64,000 nucleotides of DNA from the NCBI RefSeq assembly GCF_000571935.1, contig NZ_ATAX01000035.1, forward strand, positions 109,265-173,264, read 5' to 3'. Source of the stretch: Ruminococcus flavefaciens 007c (GTDB taxonomy: Bacteria; Bacillota; Clostridia; Oscillospirales; Ruminococcaceae). Below are positions 16,962 to 24,617 of the stretch, in pieces. Each line of letters opens with the position of its first letter. The stretch's first letter is position 1. The notes under the pieces are model-generated. The model did no database searches. It worked only from the letters and a program-made list of their open reading frames with translations, and was not told where the DNA came from. The translations under genes and the position numbers were made by a program.

Positions 16962-18131
16962 ATGAAAATACTTAAAAGAACTCTTATCTGGCTTATTCTT
17001 ATGGCAGTGATACTCTTTATGGTGAATCTTGTGGGAACACTCATCGTAAAAAATGTTGGTGTCGGAATACTGGAAGGATCTATGACAGGCTACTCGATGA
17101 AAGAAGAGATGATGATACATCCTGTTCTGCAGGAGGTCGATGAAGAACACAAGCTCAACGGTCTCAGCGGACTGTCCACCCGTTCTTTGCTGAGCAGTGA
17201 GCGGCTGAGGAATGATGCCAAATTCTATTTCACCTTCATGTTCCTGAATTTTAATGTGGACATATCAAATATTTTCTGGGACGAAAAGGGCACCAATGGT
17301 TTATCCGAGGGAATTTTTTCCGTTGTATATGAGGATAAGGGTGAAAAACTTGATTATTTCAGACACAGCTGCGGTGTTCTGGATATAAATGAGCTGATCA
17401 AGCTTGACTGTGCATCGGAGTTATATGATATTCTGGAAAAAAACGACGATGTGAGGATAAGGATGGATTCATATTCCGTTGACAGCAGCTTTATTGTACA
17501 TCCCGCATCATTTACTGTTCTCGATGCAGGCGGGAATGAGATAAAAAAATTCGATTGTCCCTGCAGCGGAGAGATCGTAAAGGGAGATAATGTCTATCTC
17601 TACAACGAAGAGGGCTCTTATAAAAAAGACAAGGAAAATTCAGGCTACAGCGTCTATAAGAAGATGAAGGACGCCTACCTCGGTGAGCGAAAGTCTGACA
17701 GGATTGCAAAGAAATACATGGAAAAGGCAGACTTTTCACAGAATGACCAGAGTCTCACGGAACGCAGCTACGGTCTTGCGACCATTACTTCAAAGCATGT
17801 TGAGGTTAAGGAGGGCAAGGCGCAGGTAACTGTTCAGAGGTTCTGCTTCTATAAGGGCGTTATACTTTATACTGCAATATTTGGTGCGATAATGACGCTT
17901 ATCATGGTGCTTGTATGCAGAAGCAAAGACAAGAAGAAGGCCTTCGGCGGCTATGGAGGCAATTACGGAAATATGCCGTATAATTATCCCAACGGCTATA
18001 ATAACCGTCCCGCAGGCGGCAATTATCCGAACAATTACAACGGCCAGCCCAATAACTATCCCAATAATTACAATAACGGCACCAACGGCTATGGTATGAA
18101 CAACTACAATAACGGCAGCCGTTACCGCTGA
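16962..18131 (+). CDS. Membrane protein with Asn/Tyr/Gly-rich cytoplasmic tail
   Basis: A 389-residue protein of unknown function. A membrane helix lies at about residues 7-27, a soluble outside domain at about 30-295, and a second helix at about 300-320 (TAIFGAIMTLIMVLVC), followed by a basic stop-transfer and a tail of about 60 residues dominated by Asn, Tyr, Gly and Pro in repeated NYPNNYN-like units. That low-complexity tail would be in the cytoplasm. The ATG at 16962 follows AAAGGAG; an ATG ten codons earlier has no ribosome site. It stands alone with its own promoter and terminator. Confidence 0.75.
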   Translation: MKILKRTLIWLILMAVILFMVNLVGTLIVKNVGVGILEGSMTGYSMKEEMMIHPVLQEVDEEHKLNGLSGLSTRSLLSSERLRNDAKFYFTFMFLNFNVDISNIFWDEKGTNGLSEGIFSVVYEDKGEKLDYFRHSCGVLDINELIKLDCASELYDILEKNDDVRIRMDSYSVDSSFIVHPASFTVLDAGGNEIKKFDCPCSGEIVKGDNVYLYNEEGSYKKDKENSGYSVYKKMKDAYLGERKSDRIAKKYMEKADFSQNDQSLTERSYGLATITSKHVEVKEGKAQVTVQRFCFYKGVILYTAIFGAIMTLIMVLVCRSKDKKKAFGGYGGNYGNMPYNYPNGYNNRPAGGNYPNNYNGQPNNYPNNYNNGTNGYGMNNYNNGSRYR

Positions 18132-18135
18132 AAAC

Positions 18136-18168
18136 AAAGAGCCTCCGGAGTATCCCGAAGGCTCTTTT
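18136..18168. terminator. Bidirectional terminator
   Basis: A 9-bp stem (AAAGAGCCT/AGGCTCTTT) followed by TTTTCTTATCTT. It lies between the convergent 16962 gene and the GH130 gene. Confidence 0.8.
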
Positions 18169-18169
18169 C

Positions 18170-19189
18170 TTATCTTCTGCCGGGAGTATCGTCGCCCTCC
18201 CAGAGCTTGTCATGGGCGAGTATGTACTCGTAAAGCTCGTCTATTGTTGTGAATGCGACTCCCACATAGCTGTCGGCACAGCCGTAATATATGGCGATAC
18301 GTCCTGTATCGGCGTCGGTGAGAGCTGCACAGGGGAAGCAAACGTTGGGAACGAAGCCGCGTTCCTCGTACCATTCCTCGGGGGCGAGGATATAGTTTTC
18401 GCAGCGGTGGATCACCCGTGAAGGTTCGTCAATGTCAAGTATGGCTGCACCTATGCTGTAAACATAGCCGTTGCAGGTGTTGACTACTCCGTGGTAGAAA
18501 AGCAGCCAGCCCTTGTTCGTTTCTATGGGCGCAGCTCCGCCGCCTATCTTGAGGTTTTCCCACCAGTTGTCGGACTTTCCCATTACATGGCGGTGGCGTC
18601 CCCAGAATAACATATCAGGACTTTCCGAAAGGAATATGTCGCCGAAGGCCGTGTGTCCGTTGTCGCAGGGACGGGACAGCATGACGTAATTGCCGTTTAT
18701 CTTCCTCGGGAAGAGGACGGCATTGCGATTATAGGGAAGGTAAGGATTTTCCAGGCGCTGAAAGTGCTTGAAATCCGTGGTTTTCGCAACGCCGATGGTA
18801 GGACCGAATGCGTCCTGACACCACATTATGTAGTATGTATCTTCCACCTTTACAAGCCTCGGATCGTAAGCGTACAGAGGCATGAAGGGCTTGCCGTTTT
18901 CGTCTGTGAAGAGTATCTTTTCGGGCTCAAACTCCCAGTGCAGGGCGTCGCTGCTTCTGCCAAGGTAAATATTCGGTATACCGTTGCGCTGTTCGCCGCG
19001 GAAAACTCCTATGAAGCCGTCGCCGTAAGGCATTACGGCACTGTTGAATATCCTTGCTACGTCCGGGAGCGGATTTCTGCCGATTATGGGGTTTTCACTG
19101 TATCTCCACACGGGAGCCGGGCAGTTTGCAGGCTTGTCCTGCCATGGTATGGCAGCAAGACTGCTGCCGATTATTTTAATATCCGCCAT
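18170..19189 (-). CDS. GH130 beta-mannoside phosphorylase
   Basis: Cytoplasmic glycoside hydrolase family 130 enzyme; characterised members phosphorolyse beta-1,4-mannooligosaccharides or mannosyl-glucose to mannose 1-phosphate. The 339-residue sequence has the five-bladed propeller pattern of the family (NPIIGRNPLPDVARIFNSAV, GIPNIYLGRSSD, MPLYAYDPRLVKVED with the likely catalytic Asp, WWENLKIGGGAAPIET, LLFYHGV). No signal peptide is present. R. albus has two such enzymes, RaMP1 and RaMP2; this resembles the oligosaccharide-acting type more, but I cannot settle the substrate. It would process mannooligosaccharides released by a mannanase such as the GH26 at 34-36 kb. Confidence 0.9.
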   Translation of the reverse strand: MADIKIIGSSLAAIPWQDKPANCPAPVWRYSENPIIGRNPLPDVARIFNSAVMPYGDGFIGVFRGEQRNGIPNIYLGRSSDALHWEFEPEKILFTDENGKPFMPLYAYDPRLVKVEDTYYIMWCQDAFGPTIGVAKTTDFKHFQRLENPYLPYNRNAVLFPRKINGNYVMLSRPCDNGHTAFGDIFLSESPDMLFWGRHRHVMGKSDNWWENLKIGGGAAPIETNKGWLLFYHGVVNTCNGYVYSIGAAILDIDEPSRVIHRCENYILAPEEWYEERGFVPNVCFPCAALTDADTGRIAIYYGCADSYVGVAFTTIDELYEYILAHDKLWEGDDTPGRR

Positions 19190-19230
19190 AATATACTCCT
19201 TGATTAAAATTTAGTTTATGGATTAATTAA

Positions 19231-19259
19231 ATTATACAGTAATTTCAGCCGTCAGTCAA
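19231..19259 (-). promoter_or_regulatory. Promoter of the GH130 gene
   Basis: On the minus strand TTGACT (19254-19259) and TATAAT (19231-19236) with a 17-base spacer, about 40 bases before the start codon. Confidence 0.8.
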
Positions 19260-19344
19260 TAGCTAAATAAAAAATCGCATATTTTCGTGAAAATGCACTA
19301 TTTTTTACGGTGATATTCTACATATCAAAGTTTACATAAAGTTA

Positions 19345-19374
19345 TAGACTGAGGCGTCTGCGGGGGTGTATAAT
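19345..19374 (+). promoter_or_regulatory. Promoter of the MBL-fold gene
   Basis: TAGACT (19345-19350) and TATAAT (19369-19374) with an 18-base spacer, just before the ribosome site GGAGGG. The two divergent promoters share the 19190-19397 gap. Confidence 0.6.
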
Positions 19375-19397
19375 GAAATAAAAACGGAGGGAAGAAA

Positions 19398-20132
19398 ATG
19401 AGGATAATCACAGAACAAAACAAAAGATACGGCAATATACACTACTTCTGCACTTACATCGGCGATCCGCTGACCTGTTATGTGCTCCGCGGCAGAAACG
19501 GCGATATGCTCATAGATACGGGACTTCCGTTTATGCGCAGACGGCTGGCCGAGTACCTCAGTGACTACGATATACGCTACATCCTCCTTACCCATGCCCA
19601 TGTGGATCACGACGGCAACGCCGTCAGGCTGCGACGCGATACCGGAGCTGAGATACTTCTCGGAGAACGGGACAGAGAACTGATCGGACACTACGGCAGA
19701 CAACCCGTCAAGGCTACCTCCCCAAGATACAGGGCACGCAACGCACAGCAGAACTTCATGGGCAGAATGAATCTTTTCAGCACGCGTCCCTACGTTCCCG
19801 ACATATACCTCAGCAGCGGAAATACAGGCATACTCAGGGAGCTGGGCTTCAATGCGGAGGCTGTTCCTCTCCCCGGGCACACTCTCGGCTCGGTAGGGGT
19901 ACTGTCCGAGGGCGTTCTCTACTGCGGTGATGCCTTTACGGCTATATGGGGCAAGCCCGATATTACACCTCATGCGGCCTCTCCTGCAGCAATGGAGCGT
20001 TCCCTTGAAAGGATACTGGACATTTCGCCTGAATGGCTGGCCACCGGTCACGGACTGCCGCTGAGAATGAAGGACGCAAGACCTGTTATAAGAAAATATC
20101 TGCTTATGAGCAGGCAGCGCAAGCTTAAATGA
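19398..20132 (+). CDS. MBL-fold metallo-hydrolase
   Basis: Metallo-beta-lactamase-fold hydrolase of 244 residues. The metal motif HAHVDHDG (HxHxDH) is at about residues 64-71, with further ligands in PLPGHTLGSVG and CGDAF and the terminal ATGHG. Substrate unknown; glyoxalase II-like and quorum-type members share this pattern. GGAGGG precedes the ATG. It is 24 bases upstream of the galactokinase-like gene and likely in the same operon. No signal peptide. Confidence 0.88.
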   Translation: MRIITEQNKRYGNIHYFCTYIGDPLTCYVLRGRNGDMLIDTGLPFMRRRLAEYLSDYDIRYILLTHAHVDHDGNAVRLRRDTGAEILLGERDRELIGHYGRQPVKATSPRYRARNAQQNFMGRMNLFSTRPYVPDIYLSSGNTGILRELGFNAEAVPLPGHTLGSVGVLSEGVLYCGDAFTAIWGKPDITPHAASPAAMERSLERILDISPEWLATGHGLPLRMKDARPVIRKYLLMSRQRKLK

Positions 20133-20155
20133 TGACTTAAAAAGGAGGCGGATTT

Positions 20156-21442
20156 ATGGATATTCACGGATTGATAAGCGGTATCTCGGAGGGAAGATTT
20201 GACGATCAGCTGCGAAGGCTCTACGGAGCGTCGGACAGAGCGGTATTGAGATCAAGAGCGCGTTATCTCAGTGCCGCAGAGGGATTTTCACGGTTCTGTC
20301 CCCTTTGTGAGGAGATACACGTATATTCCGCTCCGGGAAGGACGGAAATAGGCGGAAATCACACCGATCATCAGCACGGCTGCGTTCTTGCTGCAGCTGT
20401 CAGCCTTGATATGATAGCTGTAGTATCTTTCAGGGATGACGGAGTTATCCGCATAAAATCGGAAGGCTATATGACCGACGAGATCGATCTCGGTGCCCTT
20501 GAGGTCAATGACGCCGAGAAGGGAACTTCAGCTGCGCTTATACGCGGTATAGCCGCAAAATTCACGGAAATGGGAGTTAATATCGGCGGTTTTGACGCAT
20601 ATGTCACCTCAGAAGTGAAAAGCGGCAGCGGTCTGTCCTCATCGGCGGCATTTGAGGTACTCATAGCCTTTATCATCAACGAGAAGTATAATGAGGGCAG
20701 GGCTTCTTCCGCAGAACTGGCGGCGATAGGCAAGTTCGCGGAGAATGTGTATTTCGGCAAGGCCTGCGGACTTATGGATCAGATGGTCTGTGCCGCAGGA
20801 GGCTTTGTAGCTGTGGATTTTGCGGATCCTTCGGCTCCTGTCGTAACCTCTGTGGACTTTGATTTCGATAAGGAAGGCTACTCGGTCTGCATAACCGATA
20901 CAAAGGGCAGTCATGCAGATCTTTCCGAGGATTACAGCGCTGTTTCGGCAGATATGCAGCAGGTCGCCGACGCTATGGGAGCAAGCTGTCTCAGGGAGGC
21001 TGACGAGGAGGAGTTTTACAGGCTTATCCCTCAGCTGCGGAACACCTGCACGGACAGGGCACTGCTCCGTGCTGCGCATTTCTTCGCTGAAAATGTCAGG
21101 GCTGCCGAGGAGACAAGAGCCCTTTCGGATGGCGATACAGAGCGGTTTTTCGGGCTGGTGGAGGAATCGGGCATTTCCTCGGCGGAACTGCTGCAAAACC
21201 TGTATACCGTGAGAAAGCCCGAGGATCAGCCTCTCATGCTAGGCATAATGCTCAGCAAGCGTTTCCTTGGAGGCAGCGGAGCCGTCCGCGTTCACGGAGG
21301 GGGCTTCGCAGGGACGATACAGGCTTTTGTGCCCGGCTATCTTGCAGTGGACTATGCTGCGGAAATGGAGCGCATATTCGGCGAAGGCTGCTGTTACGTG
21401 CTGACGGTGCGTCCTGTGGGAGGCTATGAGCTGTTATTATAA
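20156..21442 (+). CDS. Galactokinase-like GHMP kinase
   Basis: Sugar kinase of the galactokinase family, GHMP fold, 428 residues. The N-terminal signature reads APGRTEIGGNHTDHQHG (59-75), a variant of the GalK signature common in Clostridia; the ATP loop is SGSGLSSSAAFE, the active-site Asp is expected in CGLMDQM, and the C-terminal motif is VHGGGFAGTIQAFV. The usual GEHTD Glu is Asn here, so galactose as substrate is likely but not certain. AAGGAGG precedes the ATG. Cotranscription with the MBL-fold gene is likely. Confidence 0.88.
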   Translation: MDIHGLISGISEGRFDDQLRRLYGASDRAVLRSRARYLSAAEGFSRFCPLCEEIHVYSAPGRTEIGGNHTDHQHGCVLAAAVSLDMIAVVSFRDDGVIRIKSEGYMTDEIDLGALEVNDAEKGTSAALIRGIAAKFTEMGVNIGGFDAYVTSEVKSGSGLSSSAAFEVLIAFIINEKYNEGRASSAELAAIGKFAENVYFGKACGLMDQMVCAAGGFVAVDFADPSAPVVTSVDFDFDKEGYSVCITDTKGSHADLSEDYSAVSADMQQVADAMGASCLREADEEEFYRLIPQLRNTCTDRALLRAAHFFAENVRAAEETRALSDGDTERFFGLVEESGISSAELLQNLYTVRKPEDQPLMLGIMLSKRFLGGSGAVRVHGGGFAGTIQAFVPGYLAVDYAAEMERIFGEGCCYVLTVRPVGGYELLL

Positions 21443-21468
21443 TGTATACCGAACAGCTGACAAGACAA

Positions 21469-21519
21469 AAAAGCAGCACCTGTACTGTGATAACATACAA
21501 ATACAGGTGCCTTGCTTTG
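21469..21519 (+). terminator. Terminator after the galactokinase-like gene
   Basis: A 9-bp stem GCACCTGTA (21476-21484) / TACAGGTGC (21502-21510), extended by AAGC and GCTT arms and followed by CTTGCTTTGT. Confidence 0.7.
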
Positions 21520-21531
21520 TACTCAATAAAC

Positions 21532-21604
21532 AAGGGCGGCTCAGGTACGTTACGTCCAAAGGAACAAACGGTATGTTCCTCTGTGCGTAACTGACCCGGC
21601 CGCC
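21532..21604. other. Long imperfect hairpin after the AraC-type gene
   Basis: Outer arms GGGCGGC and GCCGCCC, a middle arm containing GTTACG/CGTAAC, and an inner AGGAACA/TGTTCCT stem fold about 70 bases into one rod. It lies immediately downstream of the minus-strand AraC-type gene and lacks a clear T run, so it may be a 3' stabiliser or weak terminator. Confidence 0.5.
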
Positions 21605-21616
21605 CGAAGCAGCTTT

Positions 21617-23791
21617 TTATTTTGCCATATTACGGTACTGGTTGGGAGTGACTCCCACAGTAGCCAGGAACTGGCGAAGAAAGTATTTGCTGTCAACATA
21701 TCCGCACTGCTCGGCTATTTCGGCCATACTCAGGGGAGTAACGGTCAGGCAGTAGGTAGCCTTTGCCATGCGGGCATTGATGCAGTCCTTGTGTATGCTG
21801 ACGCCGAAGCATTTCTTGTATACCTCGCGGAGGTGTCCTGCACTGTAGGGATAGAGCTTCTGGAGCTTCTCGGACTCAAAGCTGTCCTGTGGGTTGCTGT
21901 AGATATAGCTGCGTATATTCAGCATATCCTCGTAGTGAGGACGCATACGCATCTCCATTTTTTCGCGCTGGCGGTCAGCAAGTATATCCGAGCACAGTCC
22001 CGTGAGCTTGGTATAGGATTTTTCGCTGCACTCTACTGCTGCGCATACGAAGGAGTCCAGCCCGTACTGGTCTATGTAGATATTATGCTGCAGCATAATG
22101 GAATTGAGCCTGTTTTCCAGCAGAACGATATCGGTTTCGCCCTGTATTATGCAGGCGAAGGTATTGTCGTTTATCCTGCCGCAGATGTCGCTGCTTCCGC
22201 AGAACTGCGTAACAGCCTCGGCTGCGTCTGTTATGGCTGGTATCTTACCGCTGAGCTCATAGAAGCCTGCATTGGATATGCCTATCCTCATCATAACCAG
22301 ACAGCACTGCTGGTTTTCGATGTCGAGGGTGTGGTAAGCCTTTCTCATGCCCGTATCATTGTACATACCCGTGAGGGTATCACGGAGGTCGGAAAGGTTC
22401 TGGCACTGGGTAAGGTACTGTATATCGTTCTTCATGCGCAGGAACTCAAGACCGTTTGAGACGGATTTGAGCCAGTTGCGGTAAATATCATCATAGGTAT
22501 CGGGATCGTGATACTTCAGTATGAGATGACCGAAGAGCCTGTCATTGAAGAACAGCGGATTGAAGTAGTATACCGCAGGCTCGAAATTTCTGGAAAGAAG
22601 AGCTGCGAAGTTGTACTTCTGCATATCAAATGGCGATCTGTCATCCCAGCTCACCATGCTCTGACAGGAGAGAATATCCGCCAGCTCGGCATCGCTGTCG
22701 TACCAGTTCTTGTAAAGGCAGAGATAGAAGCTCTGTATGCCCCTGACCTGCCAGTGGAAGGTACCGCATATATCAATGAAATCATTGAGAGTCCTGCATT
22801 CCGTGAGCTTCTGGTCAAGGGGATTGAAGAGGTTCCAGTTGTCGTATTCTCTTTTCATCCTTGCGCTTTTCAGCTCCTGGGTATACATATCTCTGTCGAT
22901 GCCGCAGGTGCAGCTGGTGCCGCAGATTATCTCGCCCTGAGGGGGAGAGAAGAGAAATTCCCTGTTCTTTAAGCGGCTGTATACCATATTTGCGGCGTCC
23001 TCGCCTATGCTTTCGCGGTTACGCCTGTATGTAGTGAGTATTGGCGTGTGCATGAAGCGGTCGCCGACAAATTCATAGCCCACAACGGTGACGTCATCGG
23101 GGACCTTTATGCCCAGCTCGTCAAAACGGTCGATAAGACCGTAAGCCATATAGTCATTGGTGCAGACAACAGCCTGGGGGAGCTTCAGCTCGCCCTTGTG
23201 GTAGCGCTCTGCCAGCTCTTCGCCCGAATTCATCCAGAAGTTGCCGTAGATCACTCGTTTTTCGTCATATTCCAGACCGTGCTTCTCCAGTGACCTGCGG
23301 TATCCGTTGACACGCAGATTTGAAGCTTCGATTGTGGCAGGGCCTGTAATTATGTCTATTTCTGAGAATCCGTGCTTTTCGATGAGGTGATCCGTAAGAT
23401 CCTCAATGTCGTTTTCATCACTGGTATTGATGAAGGTACAGTTCGGCAGATCCATTTCGGGGAGATAGGTCCCCGCGATTACTACGGGAATAGTTTTCCG
23501 TGAGATGTAATCGGCGATATTTTTTCTGAGCTCTTCGTTTACGAAGGATTCCGAAGTAACGATCAGACCGTCTATCTCGTCCGAGAGAATGAGGTCGTAG
23601 ATCTTGTTTTCACAGAAGAGCTCCTTTTCCTTTACATTGGGATTGTAGTTGTTGGAAAAAATGATGGTGTCTATGCCTACGCACTGATCGAATCTTGCGA
23701 TCCCTTTTATGATCTGACGCTGTTCGATACTGTTTGCTTCTGCTGTCACAACGCCGAAGATCATTCTTTTTTTCTTGATCAAGTTTCCCAC
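21617..23791 (-). CDS. AraC regulator with LacI-type sensor and degenerate GGDEF-like region
   Basis: Large transcription regulator of 724 residues. Residues about 10-300 match the periplasmic-binding-like sensor of LacI/GntR regulators (MIFGVVTAEANSIEQRQIIKGI, VVCTNDYMAYGLIDRFDELGI, VPDDVTVVGYE). Residues about 470-600 resemble a GGDEF-type fold without the GGDEF signature (LRDTLTGMYNDTGMRKAYH). The C-terminus is an AraC double helix-turn-helix (LREVYKKCFGVSIHKDCI, MAEIAEQCGYVDSKYFLRQF). It has no membrane helix, so it senses a cytoplasmic ligand, probably a sugar. The start is GTG at 23791 or TTG four codons on. It may control neighbouring sugar genes; no target is visible. Confidence 0.88.
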   Translation of the reverse strand: MGNLIKKKRMIFGVVTAEANSIEQRQIIKGIARFDQCVGIDTIIFSNNYNPNVKEKELFCENKIYDLILSDEIDGLIVTSESFVNEELRKNIADYISRKTIPVVIAGTYLPEMDLPNCTFINTSDENDIEDLTDHLIEKHGFSEIDIITGPATIEASNLRVNGYRRSLEKHGLEYDEKRVIYGNFWMNSGEELAERYHKGELKLPQAVVCTNDYMAYGLIDRFDELGIKVPDDVTVVGYEFVGDRFMHTPILTTYRRNRESIGEDAANMVYSRLKNREFLFSPPQGEIICGTSCTCGIDRDMYTQELKSARMKREYDNWNLFNPLDQKLTECRTLNDFIDICGTFHWQVRGIQSFYLCLYKNWYDSDAELADILSCQSMVSWDDRSPFDMQKYNFAALLSRNFEPAVYYFNPLFFNDRLFGHLILKYHDPDTYDDIYRNWLKSVSNGLEFLRMKNDIQYLTQCQNLSDLRDTLTGMYNDTGMRKAYHTLDIENQQCCLVMMRIGISNAGFYELSGKIPAITDAAEAVTQFCGSSDICGRINDNTFACIIQGETDIVLLENRLNSIMLQHNIYIDQYGLDSFVCAAVECSEKSYTKLTGLCSDILADRQREKMEMRMRPHYEDMLNIRSYIYSNPQDSFESEKLQKLYPYSAGHLREVYKKCFGVSIHKDCINARMAKATYCLTVTPLSMAEIAEQCGYVDSKYFLRQFLATVGVTPNQYRNMAK

Positions 23792-23960
23792 CCCTGTGTT
23801 ACCGATATTCCGAAAAGGCGGCAGCGTCTATAGTGAAAAAGCCTGTAAATCGGATATATCAGTAGAAGTTAACTTCATTATACATTAATTATTCAAAATT
23901 GTCAATGAACTTTTCTGCGTTTTTTCCACCAAAACTGCATTTTTGACGGTTTAATATTTT

Positions 23961-23972
23961 TATACCGGTATA
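23961..23972. promoter_or_regulatory. Palindrome between divergent regulators
   Basis: TATACCGGTATA is a perfect 12-base palindrome in the 298-base gap between the AraC-type gene and the ECF sigma gene. It could be an operator; the gap shows no small gene. GAATTCGAATTC at about 24062 is a second palindrome next to the sigma gene ribosome site. Confidence 0.3.
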
Positions 23973-24089
23973 ACGTACAATCAGAGGAAACGGAAGTTGT
24001 GCAAATTGCTGATTTTTTGTGCTTTGTGCAGCAATCTGCCGCTTTTATGACACTTATGTTATGAATTCGAATTCAAAGGAGGGATTCGC

Positions 24090-24599
24090 ATGAACGACTT
24101 TTCAGCAGACGTCAGACTCGCCCGTGAAGGTGATACGGAAGCTTTTGCAAGACTATACTCCACTGTATATGAAGACCTTTATCATATAGCGCTGTACAGT
24201 CTGCGCAGTCCCGACGATGCTGCCGATACCGTCAGCGACACCGTACTGGACGCGTTCTGCTCAATAAAAAAACTGCGCAGCCCCGAAAAATTCCGGAGCT
24301 GGATAATGTCTATACTCGCTGTAAGGATCAAGAGGAAGCAGCGCTCGTATTTCGAGCCTTCCGAGGAACTTAATGAAAACAGCAGTCTTACTGACAGCTT
24401 CAGCTTTGAATCCGTAGAGCTGAGAGAAGCAGTGGCCAGGCTCGATCCCGAGTCTCGCCTGATGTTGTCAATGTCGGTGCTTGGAGGCTATACCAGCGGA
24501 GAGATCTCCGATATATGCGGTATGAAGCCCGGCGCTGTGCGCTCAAAGCTCACAAGGATAAAGGAAAGATTAAGACTGGAATTAACTCCTGAAATATGA
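24090..24599 (+). CDS. ECF-type RNA polymerase sigma factor
   Basis: Extracytoplasmic-function sigma factor of 169 residues. Region 2 is at about 5-70 (DTEAFARLYSTVYEDLYHIALYSLRSPDDAADTVSD) and region 4 at about 105-165 with the helix-turn-helix LGGYTSGEISDICGMKPGAVRSKLTR. AAAGGAGG precedes the ATG. The next gene starts 18 bases after its stop and encodes a membrane protein with an anti-sigma-like N-terminus, so they form a sensing pair. Confidence 0.92.
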   Translation: MNDFSADVRLAREGDTEAFARLYSTVYEDLYHIALYSLRSPDDAADTVSDTVLDAFCSIKKLRSPEKFRSWIMSILAVRIKRKQRSYFEPSEELNENSSLTDSFSFESVELREAVARLDPESRLMLSMSVLGGYTSGEISDICGMKPGAVRSKLTRIKERLRLELTPEI

Positions 24600-24617
24600 A
24601 CCGAAAGGAGAATAATT

